A DNA stretch of 64,000 nt from CBDDLD01 sp965230605 (GTDB lineage: Bacteria > Bacteroidota > Bacteroidia > Flavobacteriales > Flavobacteriaceae). The stretch lies in the NCBI GenBank assembly GCA_965230605.1, contig CBDDLD010000004.1, positions 2,976,001 to 3,040,000 on the forward strand. The letters are read 5' to 3'. Made by a program: the position numbers and the translations under genes. The notes under the pieces are model-generated. The model saw nothing but the letters and a program-made list of their open reading frames with translations. It had not been told where the DNA came from and searched no databases. Of the stretch, positions 43,628-51,142 are shown in pieces; the first letter of the stretch is position 1; the number at the start of each line of letters is the position of its first letter.

Positions 43628-45227
43628 AATTTGTTTGACCTTCTTTACTTAAAAGAATAACCTCATCAATCATGATGTCATTTTTGTTTATGATCTCTTC
43701 GAAAGAATTATCGTCAAATAACTGTCTTGCTAATGTGGCTTTAATCAAGCGCTTAATAACATCGCTGTAAGCCACAAAAGTAATATTAGTGCGTTCTTTC
43801 TCATTGACATAGTCCTGAAATCGTATCACTACATCATCACTAACTTCGAAATTTTTTATGAAATCTTCTTTAGAGACATCATCATACACAGATCGGTCTT
43901 TGTCTAACTCCTCGAATACGAAATATCCAAAATGGCCACGACGTCGCAGATAATTAATAGTCTCATTATCCATGGCTTTATCTATTGGTACAAACACATC
44001 CGGAATTATACCTCCACCACCATAGACAACTTTGCCTTTTGGAGTAGTGAATTTTAATGAATCTGCAATTTGAATATTTTCAGAATTACTTAATTCTCCT
44101 GTTCTTAAACGTTTGTAGTAATCGTTAAAGTAAGATCTATTATTACCATTGTTGTATGGTTTTTGAATTGACCTCCCAGTTGGTGTGTAATATCTAGATA
44201 CTGTTAATCTTACAGCACTTCCGTCTCCTAATGCCATTTCACGTTGTACTAGACCTTTACCATAAGAACGCCTTCCTACTATAACACCTTTATCATTATC
44301 TTGAAGCGCTCCTGCAATAACCTCACTAGCTGAAGCAGAACTTTCATTAATTAAGATATAAACATCACCTTCTTCAAAATCTCCTCTTCGTGTAGCAAAT
44401 GTTTTTTCTACACGTCCTTTCTTATTCCTTGTATATAAAATGAGTTTATCATCTTCAAGAAATTCGTCAGCTATTTGCTCTGCTATCCCTAAAAACCCTC
44501 CGGGGTTATCTCTTAAATCTAAAGCTAATTTAGTAGCACCTTGATCTTGAAGTTTTCGAAGTGCTTTTTTGAATTCCTTGTAAGTAGACTCTGCAAATCT
44601 ATTGATCTTAATATATCCTAAATTAGGCGTAAGCATATATGCGGCATCCACACTTTTGATTGGGATATCGCTTCGCCTAAGTGTAAATTCTAATAGCTCA
44701 TCCTCACCCTTCCTGTACACCGTTAGTTTTACTTTGGTATTCTTTTCACCTTTCAGCTTTGATACTATAGAATCGCTTGTTAACAGATTACCATAGATAG
44801 GCTCTCCATTTGCCATAATGATGCGATCCCCACTAATGATCCCTGCTTTTTCACTAGGCCCTCCTTCAGATGGTTTTATAACTGCTATACTATCTTTATA
44901 TTGATAAAAATTGATTCCGATTCCAACGAAATCACCTTTCATACTTTCAGTAACACGTTGTAAATCTTTCTTAGGAATATATGTAGAATGAGGATCTAAA
45001 TTATCTAGGATACCATTTACTGTGACATCTACAATACTATCAGTATTGATCTCATCTACATACTCATAATCGATGTAATCGATTAAACGATTAAGTTTGT
45101 CTTTCTTACTATTGGTAGTAAACAAGCGATCTGAAGTGTCAGAAAAATTTAGCTTCCCACCAATGAAAATTCCTGCTGCAATGGCAACACCAATTATTAA
45201 AGGAATATATTTTTTAGTTTCTGACAT
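43617..45227 (-). CDS. C-terminal processing protease (S41 family)
   Basis: 536 residues. An N-terminal membrane anchor or signal (IIGVAIAAGIFIGGKL), then a PDZ domain (GIGINFYQYKDSIAVIKPSEGGPSEKAG), and the S41 catalytic core with nucleophile Ser in NESSASASEVIAGALQD and Lys in GRRSYGKGLVQREM. Such proteases act in the periplasm on protein C-termini. Start and upstream dCMP deaminase stop share one base (45227), so they are cotranscribed. Confidence 0.93.
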   Translation of the reverse strand: MSETKKYIPLIIGVAIAAGIFIGGKLNFSDTSDRLFTTNSKKDKLNRLIDYIDYEYVDEINTDSIVDVTVNGILDNLDPHSTYIPKKDLQRVTESMKGDFVGIGINFYQYKDSIAVIKPSEGGPSEKAGIISGDRIIMANGEPIYGNLLTSDSIVSKLKGEKNTKVKLTVYRKGEDELLEFTLRRSDIPIKSVDAAYMLTPNLGYIKINRFAESTYKEFKKALRKLQDQGATKLALDLRDNPGGFLGIAEQIADEFLEDDKLILYTRNKKGRVEKTFATRRGDFEEGDVYILINESSASASEVIAGALQDNDKGVIVGRRSYGKGLVQREMALGDGSAVRLTVSRYYTPTGRSIQKPYNNGNNRSYFNDYYKRLRTGELSNSENIQIADSLKFTTPKGKVVYGGGGIIPDVFVPIDKAMDNETINYLRRRGHFGYFVFEELDKDRSVYDDVSKEDFIKNFEVSDDVVIRFQDYVNEKERTNITFVAYSDVIKRLIKATLARQLFDDNSFEEIINKNDIMIDEVILLSKEGQTNFNQ

Positions 45228-45658
45228 TATGCTGATACGTCTTCTATAAGTTTGAGGTCTACACCTGCTTTTTCTAAAAAGCGTAGCCCAGAATCATCTT
45301 TATATGCTTTAGAATAAACAACACGAACTATGCCAGCCTGATGTATTAATTTACTACACTCCTTACATGGAGAAAGTGTAATATATAAAGTAGCTCCTTT
45401 ACAAGATTGTGTTGAGGATGCTACTTTTAAAATAGCATTTGCTTCTGCATGCAGCACATACCACTTGGTATACCCTTCTTCATCTTCGCAAAAATTTTCA
45501 AAACCTGTTGGTGTTCCATTGTATCCATCGGATATTATCATTCTATCTTTTACAATGATTGCACCTACTTGCTTTCTTTTACAATGGGATAATTTACCCC
45601 ACTCTTCTGCTATACGTAAATATGCTTTATCGTATCGTAGTTGTTTTTCTTCTGCCAT
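45227..45658 (-). CDS. dCMP deaminase family protein
   Basis: 143 residues of the cytidine deaminase fold. The zinc ligand and catalytic Glu are in LHAEANAILKV and the Cys pair in LSPCKECSKLI. The N-terminal region RIAEEWGKLSHCKRKQVGAI and the DGYNGTPTGFENFCED segment match dCMP deaminase/ComEB, which makes dUMP for thymidylate synthesis. It is coupled to the S41 protease gene. It is distinct from tadA at 22487. Confidence 0.9.
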   Translation of the reverse strand: MAEEKQLRYDKAYLRIAEEWGKLSHCKRKQVGAIIVKDRMIISDGYNGTPTGFENFCEDEEGYTKWYVLHAEANAILKVASSTQSCKGATLYITLSPCKECSKLIHQAGIVRVVYSKAYKDDSGLRFLEKAGVDLKLIEDVSA

Positions 45659-45764
45659 ACCTTTCTTTATTGCTAATTAGCAATAACCCATTGACGAATA
45701 TAGGTTGTTCGTGTTTTATAAGCAATTTAAGAGCCGTTAAAGTTTTACCAAAACTTTTAGAGTA

Positions 45765-46352
45765 TTAAGCGAACATCTCACTTCCAGTAATCATCGGTAT
45801 TACCAAGCCAACAACTACGGCAGAAAGTACCATTACCCAATCTCTTCGTGAAAATCTAAACAGGGTTTGAAAGAGAAATCCAAAGAATAGAACGACAAAA
45901 ACAATAATAACTTGTGCAATCTCTATACCTAAAGCAAATTCAATAAGTGCCAGTACTTTATTAGAGGCCTGTCCAAATACCATATCAAATTCTCTAGCAA
46001 ATCCTAAGCCATGAATCAAACCAAAAAACAGTGCGGAGATTAATAATAAACCGATTTTTTTGTTCTTATCATTTTTACCGGCAGTAAAGACATTATATAA
46101 CGCAACTACAAGTATAGTCACTGGAATTAAAAATTCAACAAGAACGCCATTGACCTTTACCACATCATATGCAGCTAAAACCAACGACAAGGTATGCCCT
46201 AAAGTGAATAAGGATACCAGTAGTAAAACACGTTTCCAATCTTTAAATAAGTAAGGTACGGCCAGTACCATTAAAAAAAGTACATGATCATAACCATTAA
46301 TATCTAATACGTGATTAATGCCGTACTTAACATTAAACCAAAAATCATCCAT
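45765..46352 (-). CDS. HupE/UreJ-family membrane protein
   Basis: 195 residues, about six membrane helices. The N-terminal GINHVLDINGYDHVLFLMVL, with two His, and LFTLGHTLSLVLAA and FGLIHGLGFAREF are typical of HupE/UreJ proteins, which are suspected nickel or cobalt permeases. No hydrogenase or urease genes are in the window, so the metal link is only from the family. It is monocistronic; a TAACTTTG element lies about 35 nt upstream. Confidence 0.85.
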   Translation of the reverse strand: MDDFWFNVKYGINHVLDINGYDHVLFLMVLAVPYLFKDWKRVLLLVSLFTLGHTLSLVLAAYDVVKVNGVLVEFLIPVTILVVALYNVFTAGKNDKNKKIGLLLISALFFGLIHGLGFAREFDMVFGQASNKVLALIEFALGIEIAQVIIVFVVLFFGFLFQTLFRFSRRDWVMVLSAVVVGLVIPMITGSEMFA

Positions 46353-46439
46353 CTTAATTAGTTATTTGGGGTTGTAGTTGCTCAAAGTTACAATTATTAG
46401 GGTATTTCCCAATAATAATGGATAAAAAGCAATTATTTC

Positions 46440-46709
46440 TTAACCTTTACTGGTTAAAATCATGTGGCATATGTAATCGCCATCTTCAACTTTTTGGGTT
46501 AAAATCTTTTCATATTTGTAAAATACCATGATCTGCATTTCTTTTTTGAGAGAAAAGAAACAGAAGCTACTATTGCCATTACTGTCTGTGTATTTTAATT
46601 TAGAAGACCCCATTATAATTGAATTTTTAATAACATTGACTTCTTTATGGGTGATAGGTTTACCATACTCATCTATTAGTTTTAATGAAAAATGAATCCG
46701 CTTTATCAT
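46440..46709 (-). CDS. Small beta-sandwich-like hypothetical protein
   Basis: 89 residues: IHFSLKLIDEYGKPITHKEV and the YTDSNGNSSFCF pattern resemble a minimal Ig-like or carboxypeptidase-regulatory fold (strand, turn with DxNG, strand). No signal peptide. Its ATG overlaps the stop of the preceding ORF by one base (TAATG), so the pair is translationally coupled. Function unknown. The pair is preceded by one of the LytTR-type repeat pairs, oriented toward it. Confidence 0.6.
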   Translation of the reverse strand: MIKRIHFSLKLIDEYGKPITHKEVNVIKNSIIMGSSKLKYTDSNGNSSFCFFSLKKEMQIMVFYKYEKILTQKVEDGDYICHMILTSKG

Positions 46710-46957
46710 TAATAGCTTAGGGTTTTGTAGAACTTGTCCGTTTTAAACCTTCTTATCCAGAATTTGGCAACTTTCTGATTTTCAAAATAGATATAGAGGT
46801 AATTCTTTTTATAAAATAACGTAGGTGATCTAAGCCTATACATCCATACATTACAATTAACATCATTGTAGCACAACCCATAAGCTTCTATGATTTGACG
46901 TTTCGTCATATTCAAAATATGGGGAGCCTCACTTAATATAATTTTAGAAGTTTTCAA
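46709..46957 (-). CDS. Small hypothetical protein, SmpA/OmlA-like in outline
   Basis: 82 residues if started at the TTG at 46957, or 66 from the ATG at 46909. The segment ILNMTKRQIIEAYGLCY followed by short strands (YLYIYFENQKVAKFWI) recalls the 'GMtkeqvielLG' opening and following strands of BamE/SmpA-like modules, but without a lipoprotein signal. That likeness is weak. Basic and aromatic rich. First gene of a two-gene minus-strand unit downstream of a predicted regulator site. Confidence 0.5.
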   Translation of the reverse strand: MKTSKIILSEAPHILNMTKRQIIEAYGLCYNDVNCNVWMYRLRSPTLFYKKNYLYIYFENQKVAKFWIRRFKTDKFYKTLSY

Positions 46958-47024
46958 CTTTAATTAAATCAGAATAACACTAAAGAAACTAAGGTTTATA
47001 AAATATTTATCAGTTTAAAAAGTG

Positions 47025-47058
47025 AATGAATAAGCGGTAAAATATTTGACATAAGCGG
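47025..47058 (-). promoter_or_regulatory. LytTR-type direct repeat pair 1
   Basis: Minus strand repeats CCGCTTATGTCAA and CCGCTTATTCATT, 21 bp apart; on the plus strand a perfect 10-mer TAAGCGGTAA occurs twice, 21 bp apart. Orientation faces the 46957-46440 pair. The expected -7 position holds only a weak TAAACCTTA. Confidence 0.55.
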
Positions 47059-47126
47059 TAATGTTTTGAGTATTGATGTTGTATTCGTAGTTAGAATCTT
47101 ACAGGAAGTTCGTATTTGAAACACTT

Positions 47127-48008
47127 ATGTCAGCAAATACATCAAAAATTACATCGCTCCTTAATACAAACTCATCTGTATACATCTTTGACATTGAAAA
47201 TCACCCTAACAAGAGAAACATGAAACCATTTATTGAAGCCTCCCAAACTTTAAAGAACACAATTCAACTGAGCGACAAAGAGTTATTTTACCTTAGATTA
47301 TTTGCTCACAATTATAATGAAACAGATATCTGCTCATTTTTAGACATCAACATTCAAAAACTCAGTATCATAAAGTTGAGTATTGCAGAAAAGTTGAATG
47401 AAAAAGATTGGCAAAAACTGATGAAAAAAGCTTTTGATATTAATCTTCTCAACCCAGTAAATTACATCCCAGAGTTCGTTGAGAAGGAAGCGCAACTGCA
47501 TGTTAACTCATTTGTCAATATTTTAGCTCCAAAGTTCTCTCATGCAAGTGTAGATGCTATACAAAATATAATAGTCGACTTCTATAAAAGTTGTAAAAAA
47601 ATAGGCACACACCGTAAGCAGCTTTCTCAAGGGGTTAGATCTTTAAATGACCTTGAGAAAAAATATTTACTTTTAAAATACAATGGTTTTGGTGAAGTTT
47701 CTATAATTAAAACACTTCGTTTAAACCCAAGTGAAATTTTTCCTCTAAAAAGAGAAACTTTGGATAAACTAAAAGTAAACAGTTTATACAATGGGTACAG
47801 AGAAGCAATTACAAAAGGACTTATAAAAAAGCAAGGTGTTGAAACAAAGCTTCTTATGGAAAATTCTTTTTGCACTGCGAAAGATATTTACAGTTTAAAA
47901 AGTATAAACTACTACACTGATGAAGTGAGAAAGCATTTCATATATAATAAACTTCTGAGCTTTTATAATTCAATGCATTACTCCATACTGTTTGCAACTA
48001 TATCATAA
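47127..48008 (+). CDS. Protein with two LuxR-like HTH segments (unnamed family)
   Basis: 293 residues, all helical, no signal peptide. Residues 47-110 (LSDKELFYLRLFAHNYNETD, then IIKLSIAEKL) follow the LuxR-type HTH pattern also seen in the NarL regulator at 4174. Residues 172-235 (LNDLEKKYLLLKYNG, IKTLRLNPSEIFPLKRETL) are a second, weaker copy. A helical linker separates them. The 260-residue protein at 48502 has the same layout, so they are paralogues. No receiver domain or ligand domain is visible. It is probably a DNA-binding regulator acting with the neighbouring LytTR proteins; I do not recognise a described family. Confidence 0.65.
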   Translation: MSANTSKITSLLNTNSSVYIFDIENHPNKRNMKPFIEASQTLKNTIQLSDKELFYLRLFAHNYNETDICSFLDINIQKLSIIKLSIAEKLNEKDWQKLMKKAFDINLLNPVNYIPEFVEKEAQLHVNSFVNILAPKFSHASVDAIQNIIVDFYKSCKKIGTHRKQLSQGVRSLNDLEKKYLLLKYNGFGEVSIIKTLRLNPSEIFPLKRETLDKLKVNSLYNGYREAITKGLIKKQGVETKLLMENSFCTAKDIYSLKSINYYTDEVRKHFIYNKLLSFYNSMHYSILFATIS

Positions 48009-48015
48009 AGACTTC

Positions 48016-48048
48016 CCGATTATTTACATATAATGCCGTTTTTTACAT
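48016..48048 (+). promoter_or_regulatory. LytTR-type direct repeat pair 2
   Basis: CCGATTATTTACA and CCGTTTTTTACAT, 20 bp apart. The second repeat begins 45 bp before the TTTA (48081) of a -7-like element for small RNA 1. Confidence 0.6.
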
Positions 48049-48088
48049 GACATTATCAATTATGAATAGTAGCAATGATCTTTACAAA

Positions 48089-48207
48089 GAGGGATTTTCA
48101 TGCATAATATAATTAAGTTAGTATGTTTTTATATTAAAAAGACATTTAAATTTCTTCAAAATATTAATTAATCTAAGCGCCTTGTCTAATCTACAAGGCG
48201 TTTTTTT
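48089..48207 (+). ncRNA. Predicted small transcript 1 (about 119 nt)
   Basis: It begins after a -7-like GATCTTTA (48077-48084) and ends at the terminator CGCCTTGT / ACAAGGCG plus T7 (48178-48207). It contains a 23-codon ORF at 48101-48172 (MHNIIKLVCFYIKKTFKFLQ...) preceded by GAGGG, so it may be a tiny mRNA rather than a pure small RNA. The segment TCTAAGCGCCT before the hairpin is almost the same as in small RNA 4 (TCTAAGCGTCT). Confidence 0.5.
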
Positions 48208-48242
48208 ATACCTCTAGTTTCCCTATCATTTATTCATACGTA

Positions 48243-48275
48243 CCATTTATATTAGATTAAGCCCGTTTGTTACTT
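48243..48275 (+). promoter_or_regulatory. LytTR-type direct repeat pair 3
   Basis: CCATTTATATTAG and CCGTTTGTTACTT, 20 bp apart. The second repeat begins 45 bp before the ATTG of TAATATTG (48304-48311). Confidence 0.55.
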
Positions 48276-48315
48276 TACATTGGTAATATTATTAAAGTGT
48301 TTGTAATATTGAATT

Positions 48316-48388
48316 CCTATATTTCATAAGTAGGTTAAGTTTATAGGATAATTTGGGGCGAAAGCGCAATGAAATTCATTGCGCTTTT
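48316..48388 (+). ncRNA. Predicted small RNA 2 (about 73 nt)
   Basis: It runs from the -7-like TAATATTG (48304-48311) to a strong hairpin AAGCGCAATG / CATTGCGCTT with T-run (48362-48388). No ORF precedes the hairpin. The sequence AATTTGGGGCG just before the hairpin gives an unpaired G-run, as in small RNAs A and B of the NarL locus. Confidence 0.5.
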
Positions 48389-48412
48389 CATTTAACTACT
48401 TTCTAAAATATC

Positions 48413-48445
48413 CCGCTTATTCACATATACTTCCAGATATTACAT
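48413..48445 (+). promoter_or_regulatory. LytTR-type direct repeat pair 4
   Basis: CCGCTTATTCACA and CCAGATATTACAT, 20 bp apart. The second begins 44 bp before the ATTG of TCATATTG (48473-48480), 17-20 nt upstream of the 48502 ATG. Confidence 0.55.
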
Positions 48446-48501
48446 CACCATTCGTTTTCTAGTCATTAATAATCATATTGATCTCATAAAGCTTTATCAC
48501 T

Positions 48502-49284
48502 ATGATCCAATCCAGAATTACAACCAAGAGACTCCCAAATCCCAATGGCAAATATACATACCTAAAGTCATCAGAAATAATGTACTTAAGACTTTACCTT
48601 CATGATTTGAGTGATGAAACCATCTGTAAGTTCATGGATAGAAGCTCAAAAAATATTAAAGCCATTAGAATACAATTAGAAAGGAAATTCAAAACCACAG
48701 ACTGGAGGATTATAATTGCACTAGCAATTGATAGAGGTTATCTTAATATTGTTGATTTTGCAGAAAAAGATGTAAAACTGGATGCTTTGCATTTCACCGA
48801 AGAACTATACGAGTATTACATTATAACTAATGCACAGAATGATTGTGTTAAGAAAACCTTGAATGATTTTTACAGTAAAAACAAGAAGAGAGCACAAACT
48901 TTATATAATAATAGTCCTAAAAATCATCAACTAACAAAAAATGAATTAGATTTTATCGCATTCCACTTTGAAGAGAAACATACATCATACACATCTTATC
49001 AAAGTCAAGCGTCTTCAGTTGAAACAAAGGTTATAAAACTCCTTTTGAGAAAACTACAAGTAAATAATTGGTTTAATCTATACCGAAAAGTTCACTTACT
49101 GAATCTGATAAATAATATCACAGATTTAAATTCTGATACTCAGGCTATAAACACTCTGAATAAACTCGATGTGTTAAAACAAATACGAAATCTAAAGCCT
49201 TATGAAAAAAAATTAACCATATATAATGGCCTACTTGAATCTCATTTGGATTTAGAATTTCATAGTCTTCTATGTAATATTTGA
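48502..49284 (+). CDS. Protein with two LuxR-like HTH segments (paralogue of 47127)
   Basis: 260 residues, helical, soluble. HTH-like segment at residues 21-83 (LKSSEIMYLRLYLHDLSDET, IKAIRIQLERKF, then DWRIIIALAIDRGYLN) aligns well with residues 47-109 of the 47127 protein, including the closing W...A...LN. A second copy at 144-205 (LTKNELDFIAFHFEEK) is more diverged. It is probably a transcription regulator or a partner of one. Repeat pair 4 lies directly upstream, so LytTR control is likely. The next gene starts 4 bp after its stop. Confidence 0.65.
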   Translation: MIQSRITTKRLPNPNGKYTYLKSSEIMYLRLYLHDLSDETICKFMDRSSKNIKAIRIQLERKFKTTDWRIIIALAIDRGYLNIVDFAEKDVKLDALHFTEELYEYYIITNAQNDCVKKTLNDFYSKNKKRAQTLYNNSPKNHQLTKNELDFIAFHFEEKHTSYTSYQSQASSVETKVIKLLLRKLQVNNWFNLYRKVHLLNLINNITDLNSDTQAINTLNKLDVLKQIRNLKPYEKKLTIYNGLLESHLDLEFHSLLCNI

Positions 49285-49288
49285 TTTT

Positions 49289-49717
49289 ATGAGAAATAAA
49301 GTTGTTGTAAAGCATCATGCCTACAGAATAGAAAAGTTGTTGAATTCTGAAGCTACCGTTTCTGATCATAAAAATCGTTTGATTAAGAAGGTTTCAGAAA
49401 TTATGATTGAGCTTTATAAAGACGTTTCACACAGAAAGTCCAAATCAGAGCTTCAGAACTCACAAAATAAAATCAATTACTGGTTTAATACTATCAAGAA
49501 TATCTTACAAATAGATATCATCCCTGAAGAAGATAATTTTAATATCATATTAGAAACAGAGGTTTATCTATATGCATTAGAAATAATTAACCATAGTCAA
49601 GAAAGTAGTAGTTTAAGTATCAATCACATACATCATATACTGACACTTTTTTTAAGCAAAACTATTCAGTATCATACGCATACCTTATCTACTAAGAACA
49701 AGGTGTTCACTCTATAA
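49289..49717 (+). CDS. Helical hypothetical protein in operon with the HTH paralogue
   Basis: 142 residues, predicted all alpha, rich in Ile, Asn, His and Lys, no signal, no recognised motif. A possible HTH-like stretch is not evident. It begins 4 bp after the 48502 stop and so shares its transcript and probable LytTR control. It converges on predicted small RNA 4. Function unknown. Confidence 0.6.
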   Translation: MRNKVVVKHHAYRIEKLLNSEATVSDHKNRLIKKVSEIMIELYKDVSHRKSKSELQNSQNKINYWFNTIKNILQIDIIPEEDNFNIILETEVYLYALEIINHSQESSSLSINHIHHILTLFLSKTIQYHTHTLSTKNKVFTL

Positions 49718-49732
49718 GTTTTCAAGTTTAAT

Positions 49733-49815
49733 AAAAAAGCGCCTCTTTACAGAGACGCTTAGAGCTATTAATCATTTTTCTCCCATGCATTAAAAAATGC
49801 ACCAAAAAGATTTAC
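49733..49815 (-). ncRNA. Predicted small RNA 4 (about 83 nt, minus strand)
   Basis: On the minus strand it starts after TATATTTA (49820-49827) and ends in the hairpin AAGCGTCTCT / AGAGGCGCTT followed by T6 (49733-49760). It includes TCTAAGCGTCT at the hairpin base, shared with small transcript 1. The T-run exists only on this strand, which fixes the direction. Confidence 0.5.
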
Positions 49816-49855
49816 AATGTAAATATAGCCTTGTCATTGGTTTGAGACTAATCAG

Positions 49856-49889
49856 ATGTAATAAATGGTATTTTTCAAGTAATGATTGG
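49856..49889 (-). promoter_or_regulatory. LytTR-type direct repeat pair 5
   Basis: Minus strand CCAATCATTACTT and CCATTTATTACAT, 21 bp apart. The second begins 45 bp before the TTTA of TATATTTA. That is the same distance as in plus-strand units, but in the opposite orientation. Confidence 0.6.
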
Positions 49890-49939
49890 ATCGTATATCG
49901 TCATAAGTGTGAAAACACCAGGAATACAACTAAAATACT

Positions 49940-49972
49940 ACGTTTATTCAATATATGTGCCGTTTGTTACAT
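49940..49972 (+). promoter_or_regulatory. LytTR-type direct repeat pair 6
   Basis: ACGTTTATTCAAT and CCGTTTGTTACAT, 20 bp apart. The second begins 45 bp before the TTTG at 50005. It lies upstream of the LytTR regulator gene itself, suggesting autoregulation. Confidence 0.6.
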
Positions 49973-50102
49973 CACATTTACATTTCATATATGACTATAA
50001 GTTCTTTGTGCAGAAAAACGAATATCAAACGTTTACTAGACGTTATTAATAGTACCCTGATTACTTTTAATTAAATTAGCTAGAATCCTAAATGAAGTTA
50101 GT

Positions 50103-50861
50103 ATGCAAAAAATTAGCGCCATTGTTGTTGACGATGAGATCAACAATAAGGATTTATTAATCCATTTCATAGAAAAATACTGCCCTCTAGTTAATGTGGT
50201 TGCCAGTGCAACCACTAAAGCAGAAGCCATTGAACTCATTACACAGTTAAAGCCTCAACTCTTATTCTTGGATATTGTCCTAGACCAAGGCTCTGGGTTT
50301 GATGTTTTAGAAAATATAGATTACAGTGGAACCAAAGTTATTTTTGTTACTGCGTTTAATGAATTTGCTGTTAAAGCATTTAGGTATAATGCGGTAGATT
50401 ATATTATGAAACCTATAGAGGTGGAAGAATTAGTTTCAGCAGTAAATAATGCTTATAAAGATATAGAGAATGATGCCTTTACTGAGGCTAGGCAAATAGG
50501 GCAGCTTTCAAAATCGCTTACCACTACTGAAAATTTAAATATAATAGCGGTCCCTTCAGTTAATAAAATTGAATTCGTTAAACTAGAGGATATCATCTAT
50601 TTCAAATCCGAAAGTCGATACACAAATTTCTACTTAAATAATGGCAAACGTTTAATGGCAACAAAAAATATTGGAGATTATGAAAAAATACTGGACGCTA
50701 GTATTTTCTTTAGAATTCACAATCGATATATCATAAACCTTAGACACGTACAAAACATTAATAAGGCTGCAGGGAATTATTGTGAAATGTCTAACGGCGA
50801 TCTTCTACCTATAGCCAAACGGAGACAAGATCAATTATTACGATTTCTAGGTCTAAAATAA
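50103..50861 (+). CDS. LytTR-family response regulator (RR1)
   Basis: 252 residues. Receiver domain (1-120): acidic D10 and D11, phosphoacceptor D57 in LLFLDIVLD, T83 and K103 in YIMKPIEV, all intact. LytTR DNA-binding domain (about 145-250): IIAVPSVNKIEFVKLEDIIY, SRYTNFYL, FFRIHNRYIINLRHV and the closing PIAKRRQDQLLRFL. LytTR domains bind pairs of 9-bp-type direct repeats about 21 bp apart, which is just the arrangement found eight times around this gene. No sensor kinase is nearby. It is paralogous to the 51143 protein. Confidence 0.93.
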   Translation: MQKISAIVVDDEINNKDLLIHFIEKYCPLVNVVASATTKAEAIELITQLKPQLLFLDIVLDQGSGFDVLENIDYSGTKVIFVTAFNEFAVKAFRYNAVDYIMKPIEVEELVSAVNNAYKDIENDAFTEARQIGQLSKSLTTTENLNIIAVPSVNKIEFVKLEDIIYFKSESRYTNFYLNNGKRLMATKNIGDYEKILDASIFFRIHNRYIINLRHVQNINKAAGNYCEMSNGDLLPIAKRRQDQLLRFLGLK

Positions 50862-50871
50862 CATCGTAAAA

Positions 50872-50904
50872 CCGATTATTCGGTATATCTACCACTTATT
50901 ACAT
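50872..50904 (+). promoter_or_regulatory. LytTR-type direct repeat pair 7
   Basis: CCGATTATTCGGT and CCACTTATTACAT, 20 bp apart. The second begins 44 bp before an ATTG at 50936-50939; a better -7 match TCGATTTG lies at 50943-50950, so the start is uncertain. Confidence 0.55.
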
Positions 50905-50943
50905 ATCAATTGTTACGTCGCTTTTTTTTCTATTAATTGTGCT

Positions 50944-51036
50944 CGATTTGACACATATTAAATGTAATCGGAGTGCATTTAATGTTCAAGTTTTTATTTA
51001 GGATTCAAGAAACGGGAAAATTTCCCGTTTCTTTTT
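50944..51036 (+). ncRNA. Predicted small RNA 3 (about 93 nt)
   Basis: It follows repeat pair 7 and ends in a very stable hairpin GAAACGGGAAA / TTTCCCGTTTC with T5 (51009-51036). An ATG at 50981 opens a frame that runs through the terminator, so coding is unlikely. The 5' end is uncertain by about 10 nt. Confidence 0.45.
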
Positions 51037-51069
51037 ACTTCAATTTTACCACTCATAACAAGAATTCTA

Positions 51070-51102
51070 CCACACATTCGTCTATACTATCATTCATTAC
51101 GT
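51070..51102 (+). promoter_or_regulatory. LytTR-type direct repeat pair 8
   Basis: CCACACATTCGTC and TCATTCATTACGT, 20 bp apart. The second begins 45 bp before the TTTA of TACATTTA (51131-51138). Confidence 0.55.
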
Positions 51103-51130
51103 GGCACTTAAGTAAGCGCTTCATTTCATT

Positions 51131-51138
51131 TACATTTA
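51131..51138 (+). promoter_or_regulatory. -7 promoter element for RR2 (leaderless geometry)
   Basis: TACATTTA, then CTCT, then ATG at 51143. This is the same 4-nt spacing as dxs, ispA-type, tatD and DUF3109 promoters, and it fixes the RR2 start site relative to repeat pair 8. Confidence 0.55.
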
Positions 51139-51142
51139 CTCT

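Larger units (their letters stand above)
48009..48501. other. Intergenic region with two regulator-site plus small-RNA units
   Basis: A 493-bp gap without long ORFs. It contains three LytTR-type repeat pairs and two hairpin terminators in an ordered array: pair 2, small RNA 1, pair 3, small RNA 2, pair 4 and then the 48502 gene. Each component is listed separately. Confidence 0.6.
49718..50102. other. Intergenic region with minus-strand small RNA and RR1 control sites
   Basis: A 385-bp gap. Its left half holds a minus-strand unit (repeat pair 5, small RNA 4, terminator); its right half holds repeat pair 6, a -7-like GTTCTTTG (50001-50008) and a predicted leader of about 90 nt for the LytTR regulator at 50103. 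The 65-codon plus-strand ORF at 49797 crosses these elements and is not thought to be a gene. Confidence 0.55.
50862..51142. other. Intergenic region with small RNA 3 and RR2 control sites
   Basis: A 281-bp gap composed of repeat pair 7, small RNA 3 with its terminator at 51009-51036, repeat pair 8 and the RR2 -7 element TACATTTA. Little sequence is left unexplained. Confidence 0.55.

Noticed and set aside
49762..49771. GCTATTAATC near small RNA 4 as the same block seen in small RNAs A and B
   Set aside because: It is on the opposite strand relative to the transcript, is only 9-10 bp and AT-rich; a chance match is likely.
49797..49994. 65-codon plus-strand ORF
   Set aside because: It crosses the minus-strand small RNA unit and two regulator sites, and the product is low-complexity.
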